NCBI GenBank assembly: GCA_026387115.1
Contig: JAPLMI010000103.1
Coordinates: 1 to 5,749 of the forward strand
Direction: 5' to 3'
DNA length: 5,749 bases
DNA from: Candidatus Omnitrophota bacterium
GTDB taxonomy: Bacteria; Omnitrophota; Gorgyraeia; 2-01-FULL-45-10
The position numbers and the translations under genes are program-made. Below the pieces are notes generated by a model. It was not told the origin of the DNA, did no database searches, and was given only the letters and a program-made list of their open reading frames with translations. Numbering within the stretch: position 1 is the first letter of the stretch; each line of letters begins with the position of its first letter. Of the stretch, positions 1 to 3,900 are shown one piece after another.

Positions 1-219
1 CCTGCCGAAAGAAGCGTGACGCTCCTGGAGGCCGCAGCGATGGCCGGGGGGTTCACCAAAGACGCGGATCTTAATAAAGTGAAAGTGATGCGCGTGGAGG
101 AGGGCAGGAGGAATACCATATTTGTGAATATCAAGGATATAACGGAAAAAGACCAGAAGGATAAGGATATACCCCTTCAGGCGGATGATATAGTCTTTGT
201 TCCCGAGAGTTTCTTTTAA
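1..219 (+). CDS. Polysaccharide export protein, C-terminal fragment (Wza/SLBB type)
   Basis: This is the 3' end of a gene that begins upstream of the window; the frame is open from base 1 to a TAA at 217-219, giving about 72 residues. The segment starting VTLLEAAAMAGGFT, followed by a strand-rich stretch and ending in DIPLQADDIVFVPESFF, matches the C-terminal SLBB region of Wza/EpsA-like outer-membrane polysaccharide export proteins. In that family an AGG(F/Y)T turn opens the domain and a 'D-I-V-x-V-P' strand closes it. Family members form the periplasmic and outer-membrane channel through which capsule or exopolysaccharide leaves the cell. The next gene starts 11 bp downstream and is the expected partner (Wzz plus tyrosine kinase), so the two are almost certainly cotranscribed. 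A GTG at 16 could be mistaken for a start, but homologous sequence continues upstream of it. The family call is confident; the exact polysaccharide is unknown. Confidence 0.85.
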   Translation, partial: PAERSVTLLEAAAMAGGFTKDADLNKVKVMRVEEGRRNTIFVNIKDITEKDQKDKDIPLQADDIVFVPESFF

Positions 220-230
220 GAGGTTTAAGA

Positions 231-1898
231 ATGGCCGATCCTATTATAGCGAATGAACCGCACATGAAGGATTATTTGAACATACTCCGCCGCCGGAGAG
301 GCATAGCGATCCTGTTCTTCATAACCACCGTTCTTGTGGTCCTGCTCGGCAGTTTCATAATGAAGCCTGTCTACCGCGCCAAGGCGACCCTATTCATAGA
401 CCTGGAGAACCCGAACATCCTGACAGCGTCCGGAATGGTGGAACTGCAGTCTCAGAATTACTATTCTTACAAAGAATATTACCAGAGCCAGAAAGAGATA
501 CTGACATCCCTTCCCATAATACAGAAGGTCTTCGGCGAATTCGGCCTGGCCGATACAAGAGAATATTCCAGGGCGAAAGAGCCGATCAAGAAATTTCTTA
601 AGACTATCAGGGTGGAGCCGGTGCGCGATACCAGGCTTCTGGAATTATATGTTGAAAATAAAAACCCCGAACTCGCCGCTAAAATAGCGAACCGCATAGC
701 CGAGATATATGTGAAACGCAATTTATACTATATAAGCAAAACGGAACTGTTGAATCTTCTTAAAAACGAATACCTGAAATTAGAATCGAAATTATCGGAA
801 TACAGCAAGATTTATAAAGAAGGCCACCCGGAAATGATCAGGCTGAAAAAGGAGATCGATGAAGTGGTCGGCAAGATCGAAGCCGAGAAACGGCTGGCCG
901 TTCAGGAGGACTATACCAAGCAGGAGGAGCTTCTCGATTATAAATACGCGCTCGAAGGGCTTAAGGCGAATAACGTGAGCATCCTCGCTGCCGCAGAGAT
1001 CCCGAAAGTGCCCACGATGCCGAAGAAACTTCTGAACGTTGTTTTGGCCGTCGTGATAGGCCTTTTCGGCGGCATCGCCTTCGCGTTCTTCTATGAGTAC
1101 ATGGACGACACTATCAGAGAGGCGGCGGATCTGAGCGGGGTAACAAAAATGCCTTTTCTGGGAAGCGTGCCGAAAATGAATTCCGGGAAAAAGATGACGG
1201 AATTCGAAAAAGACATATTCGTCCACGTTAAGCCCAAGGACCCGATAGCGGAAGCTTACAGGTCTATAAGGACGAGCATCCTCTTCTCTTCCAGCTTCGA
1301 TGCCCCGTTAAAGAGCCTTGTTTTCACAAGTCCCGCGCCGCAGGAAGGCAAAACCGCCACTCTTTGCAATATCGGCATAGCGATGGCGCAGAATCAGAAG
1401 AAGGTGCTCCTGGTGGACGCGGATATGCGCAACCCGCGGCTTCACGAAGTTTTTAAAAAGGAAAATAAGGAGGGATTGAGCACGTTTCTTTCAAGGCAGC
1501 GTGTAGGTTTAGCGACTTTATTACAGAAGACGGATATAGAGAACCTAAATCTTGTCACAAGCGGGACCAACCCGCCGAATCCTTCGGAGCTCCTAGCGAG
1601 CCCGAGGCTCAAGGATTTCATCGACGCTGCCGGGAATGAATTTGACTTTATACTTTTCGATACCCCGCCGATAGCGATACTTACCGACGCCGCGATCCTT
1701 TCCGGATGCGCGGACGGAGTTATCCTGGTCGTTGAGAGCGGTAAGACGCCGAAGAGGATCATGGAGAGGATCTCAAAAATTTTAAGCGATGCCAAAGCCA
1801 AAGTGATAGGCGTCATACTGAACAAATTATCGGCCGATAGCAGTGATTATTATTACTATACCTACTATTATTCCAGATCGCCAAAAAACGCGCTATAA
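231..1898 (+). CDS. Polysaccharide chain-length regulator fused to BY-kinase (Wzz/Wzc-like tyrosine autokinase)
   Basis: A complete 555-residue inner-membrane protein likely to control polymer length and export of an exopolysaccharide. Wzz domain: residues 11-60 contain the N-terminal amphipathic segment, TM1 (about 25-44) and the PVYRAKATLFID strand. Residues 171-235 look like a long periplasmic coiled coil. A proline-rich PKVPTMP segment (258-264) leads into TM2 (about 266-287). Cytoplasmic kinase: an EX2RX2R oligomerisation motif at 341-347 (E341, R344, R347), Walker A at 367-375 (SPAPQEGKT, K374), Walker A' VLLVDADMR at 392-400 (D396, D398), and Walker B FILFDTPP around 473-480 (D477). 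The C-terminus carries a tyrosine cluster, residues 540-547, with seven Tyr in eight positions; family members autophosphorylate there. The architecture is the fused proteobacterial form (Wzc) rather than the split CapA/CapB form. ATG 231 has an AAGAGG Shine-Dalgarno at 218-223, overlapping the upstream stop codon. No clear intrinsic terminator follows. wzc and epsB are possible names, but none can be assigned safely. Confidence 0.95.
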   Translation: MADPIIANEPHMKDYLNILRRRRGIAILFFITTVLVVLLGSFIMKPVYRAKATLFIDLENPNILTASGMVELQSQNYYSYKEYYQSQKEILTSLPIIQKVFGEFGLADTREYSRAKEPIKKFLKTIRVEPVRDTRLLELYVENKNPELAAKIANRIAEIYVKRNLYYISKTELLNLLKNEYLKLESKLSEYSKIYKEGHPEMIRLKKEIDEVVGKIEAEKRLAVQEDYTKQEELLDYKYALEGLKANNVSILAAAEIPKVPTMPKKLLNVVLAVVIGLFGGIAFAFFYEYMDDTIREAADLSGVTKMPFLGSVPKMNSGKKMTEFEKDIFVHVKPKDPIAEAYRSIRTSILFSSSFDAPLKSLVFTSPAPQEGKTATLCNIGIAMAQNQKKVLLVDADMRNPRLHEVFKKENKEGLSTFLSRQRVGLATLLQKTDIENLNLVTSGTNPPNPSELLASPRLKDFIDAAGNEFDFILFDTPPIAILTDAAILSGCADGVILVVESGKTPKRIMERISKILSDAKAKVIGVILNKLSADSSDYYYYTYYYSRSPKNAL

Positions 1899-1929
1899 GG
1901 CTTCTTCCAACAGCGCCCCATTTTCAGAC

Positions 1930-2005
1930 TGGTGGAGCCGAGGAGGATCGAACTCCCGACCTACTGAATGCCATTCAGTCGCGCTCCCAGCTGCGCTACG
2001 GCCCC
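1930..2005 (-). tRNA. tRNA-Ala (anticodon GGC)
   Basis: Read on the minus strand from 2005 to 1930, this folds into a complete 76-nt cloverleaf. The acceptor is GGGGCCG paired with CGGCTCC, including the G3:U70 wobble that is the classic alanine identity element. The D-arm stem is GCGC/GCGC, and the anticodon stem ACTGA/TCAGT encloses loop ATGGCAT, with GGC as anticodon at 1970-1972. The T arm is GGGAG-TTCGATC-CTCCT, with discriminator A73. The CCA end is encoded at 1930-1932. Six consecutive G residues precede the acceptor on the minus strand, so the 5' end is set by counting seven bases back from T8. The 5' end is only 3 bp from the stop codon of the minus-strand gene at 2009-2695. The tRNA is therefore either cotranscribed with that gene or driven by a weak promoter inside its 3' end; a TTTAAT about 13 bp upstream is the only -10-like candidate I see, and it has no good -35. 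Confidence 0.97.
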
Positions 2006-2008
2006 CCA

Positions 2009-2695
2009 CTAATCTTTAATTAAATAGAGAGATTCTCCTATTAGTTGAAGTTCATACTGAAGATCTACGCTGTTATATTGAACCGCGCATATTCCTTTAT
2101 AGCCAGGTTTTTTTGTAACCAATCCTTTTGTGCGCTTATCTCTATAATTCTTATAAAACTGTCGTAAAGGTATTTGTGTAATATGCGCCCAGTATTTGTT
2201 TAATTGCTCGCCGTCCTGATCATATCTATGCATTATTCTACATCTAATTTTTTTCTCGTCAATAACAAAGTTGTTTCTCAAAAGGCAAAGAAATGTTTTT
2301 ATTAGCCTGGGGTCCGTGCTTCCAAATATCATCTGTTTTGAGGAAGGGTATTTTGCTCCCTCACAAAGATATAATACCCCGCATATTAATTTAGCAAATG
2401 CGCTTTTCTTGTTAACCATCTCCCCGTATTGTTTCACCCGGGAAATAAGCCCTTTTTTCCATTTTAATTTTTTTGCCCGCTTTATTTTATGGGCCTTCCG
2501 CAATCCTTTTTTGCCGCAAGTAATCTCTTTTTTGTGCAATCTTGCCTTTTGAAGGGGTGTAAGCTCTATGCCGATTACCCAATGATATACCGTGTTCTTT
2601 GATACTCCAGTAATGCGCGATATCTCTGATAAGGAGCGCCCGCTCTTTCTGAGTTTAATTACTTTACCTATTACTTCCGGGGGAAACCTTCTCAT
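2009..2695 (-). CDS. HTH DNA-binding protein with LAGLIDADG-like motif, possible endonuclease
   Basis: A 228-residue, strongly basic protein; I do not know a gene name. Residues 14-40 (LRKSGRSLSEISRITGVSKNTVYHWV) form a resolvase/transposase-style helix-turn-helix. A Lys/Arg-rich linker covers about 46-90. Residues 102-115 (KLICGVLYLCEGAK) resemble a LAGLIDADG helix of the L-x2-G-x4-(G/C)-E-G kind, with E112 as the acidic residue. The remainder (FGSTDPRLIKTFLCLLR, then WAHITQIPLRQFYK) matches, from memory, a family of unnamed proteins common in candidate-phylum bacteria. Only one LAGLIDADG-like motif is visible, so a nuclease would have to dimerise; a purely regulatory role like WhiA is equally possible. 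The frame is open up to a TTG at 2732-2734, but that TTG is the start of a perfect -35 box. I therefore chose the ATG at 2693-2695, although no Shine-Dalgarno precedes it. The gene is visibly more AT-rich than its neighbours and abuts tRNA-Ala, which suggests acquisition by transfer. Function is uncertain. Confidence 0.75.
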   Translation of the reverse strand: MRRFPPEVIGKVIKLRKSGRSLSEISRITGVSKNTVYHWVIGIELTPLQKARLHKKEITCGKKGLRKAHKIKRAKKLKWKKGLISRVKQYGEMVNKKSAFAKLICGVLYLCEGAKYPSSKQMIFGSTDPRLIKTFLCLLRNNFVIDEKKIRCRIMHRYDQDGEQLNKYWAHITQIPLRQFYKNYRDKRTKGLVTKKPGYKGICAVQYNSVDLQYELQLIGESLYLIKD

Positions 2696-2705
2696 AATAA
2701 AAACT

Positions 2706-2734
2706 ATTATAAAATATTCAAACACCTTTGTCAA
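2706..2734 (-). promoter_or_regulatory. Perfect consensus sigma70-type promoter for the HTH gene
   Basis: On the minus strand TTGACA (2734-2729), exactly 17 bp, and TATAAT (2711-2706) match the consensus -35/-10 boxes at all twelve positions and optimal spacing. The expected transcription start, about seven bases after the -10 box, falls near 2698-2700. That is only about 3-5 nt before the ATG at 2695, so the transcript should be leaderless or nearly so. The same transcript may continue into tRNA-Ala. Confidence 0.85.
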
Positions 2735-2806
2735 ATATGTTATTCAACCGTCATGGTATACCAATTATGATAAACATCTATACCGTCTTCATTCCCATAA
2801 CTTTCC
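2735..2806. other. AT-rich divergent intergenic region between two promoters
   Basis: This 72-bp stretch separates the leftward promoter of the HTH gene from the rightward promoter of tRNA-Leu. No gene is visible. It contains a palindromic GGTATACC at 2755-2762 and a second TATACC at 2779-2784, which together give an imperfect inverted-repeat arrangement, plus a short ACCGTC direct repeat (2747-2752 and 2782-2787). These could be an operator for the adjacent HTH protein, but the elements are short and the sequence AT-rich, so this is only a possibility. Confidence 0.4.
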
Positions 2807-2835
2807 TTGAACAAAATCCATGTCTAATGTATAAT
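2807..2835 (+). promoter_or_regulatory. Probable sigma70-type promoter for tRNA-Leu
   Basis: TTGAAC (2807-2812, four of six matches to the -35 consensus), a 17-bp spacer and a perfect TATAAT -10 box (2830-2835) precede tRNA-Leu. The predicted start is around 2842, giving a leader of roughly 29 nt that RNase P would remove. No comparable promoter is visible between the tRNA and leuS, so this one may also drive nfo and leuS by read-through. Confidence 0.7.
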
Positions 2836-2870
2836 TGGATAATAATTGAGGTTGTCTCTATTATATATAG

Positions 2871-2956
2871 GCCGAAGTGATGGAATGGCATACATGACGG
2901 TCTCAAAAACCGTTGAGCGAAAGCTCGTGAGGGTTCAACTCCCTCCTTCGGCACCA
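2871..2956 (+). tRNA. tRNA-Leu (anticodon CAA)
   Basis: A complete 86-nt class II tRNA. The acceptor GCCGAAG pairs perfectly with CTTCGGC. The D arm has ATG/CAT closing pairs, and the anticodon stem ACGGT/ACCGT encloses loop CTCAAAA with anticodon CAA at 2904-2906, which reads UUG. A long variable arm contains a GAGC-GAAA-GCTC hairpin, typical of tRNA-Leu. The T arm is GAGGG-TTCAACT-CCCTC. The discriminator is A73, the key leucine identity base, and the CCA end is encoded at 2954-2956. The gene is collinear with nfo and leuS, so it lies just upstream of the gene for its own aminoacyl-tRNA synthetase, with one gene between them. Confidence 0.97.
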
Positions 2957-2977
2957 AACTTTACGAAGTAAAGTTTG
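2955..2977 (+). repeat. Hairpin immediately after tRNA-Leu
   Basis: A perfect inverted repeat: the arm CAAACTTTAC (2955-2964) pairs with GTAAAGTTTG (2968-2977) across a GAA loop, giving a 10-bp stem. The arm includes the last two bases of the encoded CCA; without them the stem is still 8 bp. No T-run follows, so a classical intrinsic terminator is not supported. It may act as a 3'-processing or transcript-stabilising structure. Confidence 0.6.
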
Positions 2978-2978
2978 A

Positions 2979-3013
2979 TCCTGAGGGCACGACGAAAAGG
3001 AGTGCCCGAAGGA
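2979..3013 (+). repeat. Hairpin with tandem G-A internal loop upstream of nfo
   Basis: TCCT (2979-2982) pairs with AGGA (3010-3013) and GGGCAC (2985-2990) pairs with GTGCCC (3002-3007). The two stems are separated by a symmetrical GA/GA internal loop (2983-2984 with 3008-3009) that could form sheared tandem G-A pairs. The terminal loop is 11 nt. The outer motif CCTGAG...CGAAGG resembles, from memory, widely dispersed intergenic palindromes in many bacteria. The 3' arm contains AAGGA, the only Shine-Dalgarno-like string before nfo, though it lies 16 nt from the ATG. No T-run follows, so termination is not indicated. Confidence 0.55.
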
Positions 3014-3029
3014 CCTTAAACATAAACCT

Positions 3030-3881
3030 ATGCGTATAGGAGTTCACGTATCGATAGCAGGACATATTTACGAGTCGCTCGAACGGGCGAAAGCGCTCGG
3101 CTGCAACACGATGCAGATATTCAGCCGGAATCCCAGGGGCTGGCAGGCGGCAAGGCTTGAGAAAAAGGATGTAGAGGAATTCAGGCGCCTCAAGATCAAA
3201 TACGGCATAAAACCGGTCGTTGTCCACATACCGTATATAATAAATCTCGCGACACTCGACGATAAATTATACGCTAGATCAATAAACGCGTACGTCGAGG
3301 ACATAGAAAGAGCGGATCTTCTCGGCGCCGAATATTTCGTGACTCATCCCGGAAGCCACGTAGGAAGCGGGGAGGATAGCGGAATAAGGCGTTTTACGGC
3401 GGCCATCAGCCGGATTTTAAAAAGGGCCAGGCCGAAGACGACAATTTTACTGGAGAATACAGCCGGTTCCGGGTCGTGGATAGGATACAGGTTTGAACAC
3501 CTTGCGCGCATAATAAAAGGCGCTTTCGATCCCTCCCGACTGGGAGTCTGTTTGGATACTGCCCATACATTCGAGGCAGGATATGATATAAAGACGAAAA
3601 AAGGGCTTGAAGGCACGTTAAAAAAATTCGATAAACTTGTAGGGTTGGAACTGATCAGGGTGGTCCATTTTAACGATTCGCTGTCGCCGGAAGGTTCACG
3701 CGTCGACAGGCACCAGCATATAGGGAAGGGCGATATAGGACTTGAGGCGATGAGCCGGATTTTAAATCATCCCGGATTGAAGAATGCGGCGTTCATCATG
3801 GAGACTCCGAAGGAGTCTGAGAAGGACGATAAAAGGAATATCGCCGCCGCAAAAAAATTAGTTAAAAAGTTTAAAGGTTAA
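3030..3881 (+). CDS. nfo: Endonuclease IV (AP endonuclease, Nfo family)
   Basis: A complete 283-residue cytoplasmic DNA-repair enzyme, close to the usual family length of about 280-285. Endonuclease IV cleaves the phosphodiester backbone 5' of abasic sites and clears blocked 3' ends in base excision repair, using a trinuclear zinc site in a TIM barrel. All nine zinc ligands known from the E. coli enzyme can be placed at a constant offset of -3: H66, H106, E142, D176, H179, H213, D226, H228 and E258. They sit in the expected motifs: VHIPY, VTHPGS, LLENTAG, CLDTAHTFEAGYD, VVHFNDS, VDRHQHIGKG and IMETP. The N-terminus MRIGVHVS is also standard and fixes the start at ATG 3030. No Shine-Dalgarno stands at normal distance; the nearest AAGGA is 16 nt away inside a hairpin. 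No separate promoter is visible, so it is probably transcribed from the tRNA-Leu promoter. It ends in a 16-bp tandem duplication that supplies its stop codon, 19 bp before leuS. Confidence 0.97.
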   Translation: MRIGVHVSIAGHIYESLERAKALGCNTMQIFSRNPRGWQAARLEKKDVEEFRRLKIKYGIKPVVVHIPYIINLATLDDKLYARSINAYVEDIERADLLGAEYFVTHPGSHVGSGEDSGIRRFTAAISRILKRARPKTTILLENTAGSGSWIGYRFEHLARIIKGAFDPSRLGVCLDTAHTFEAGYDIKTKKGLEGTLKKFDKLVGLELIRVVHFNDSLSPEGSRVDRHQHIGKGDIGLEAMSRILNHPGLKNAAFIMETPKESEKDDKRNIAAAKKLVKKFKG

Positions 3882-3892
3882 AAAGTTTAAAG
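3861..3892. repeat. Perfect 16-bp tandem duplication at the nfo-leuS junction
   Basis: The unit GTTAAAAAGTTTAAAG occurs at 3861-3876 and again, directly adjacent, at 3877-3892. The first copy encodes the last residues of Nfo. The junction and second copy create the TAA stop at 3879-3881 and carry most of the AAAGG Shine-Dalgarno (3889-3893) of leuS. Because 16 is not a multiple of three, the copy number sets the relative frame of the two genes. Confidence 0.95.
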
Positions 3893-3900
3893 GTCTACGC

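Noticed and set aside
792..1825. Minus-strand open frames inside the Wzz/BY-kinase gene (792-1226 and 1442-1825)
   Set aside because: They lie wholly antisense to a gene with clear motifs along its length and show no recognisable domain.
1890..1916. Terminator between the BY-kinase gene and tRNA-Ala
   Set aside because: Only a 5-bp GCGCT/AGCGC stem with a 17-nt loop and no T-run is present; too weak to support.
2271..2552. Plus-strand open frame opposite the HTH gene
   Set aside because: It is antisense to a protein with a recognisable HTH and LAGLIDADG-like motif, and its translation has no recognisable feature.
2696..2734. N-terminal extension of the HTH protein from a TTG start at 2734
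   Set aside because: The TTG is the first half of a perfect -35 box and the extension encodes exactly the promoter sequence; a plausible ATG with a family-like N-terminus follows at 2695.
2755..2784. Operator formed by GGTATA...TATACC
   Set aside because: Six-base arms in AT-rich DNA with an 18-bp spacer can occur by chance; noted in the intergenic entry but not claimed as a site.
1930..2870. Integrated element bounded by a tRNA attachment duplication
   Set aside because: I searched by eye for a repeated tRNA-Ala fragment or matching ends in 2735-2870 and found none; no integrase is present.
2957..3013. Intrinsic terminator after tRNA-Leu
   Set aside because: The stems are good, but neither is followed by a run of T residues on the plus strand, so I call them hairpins only.
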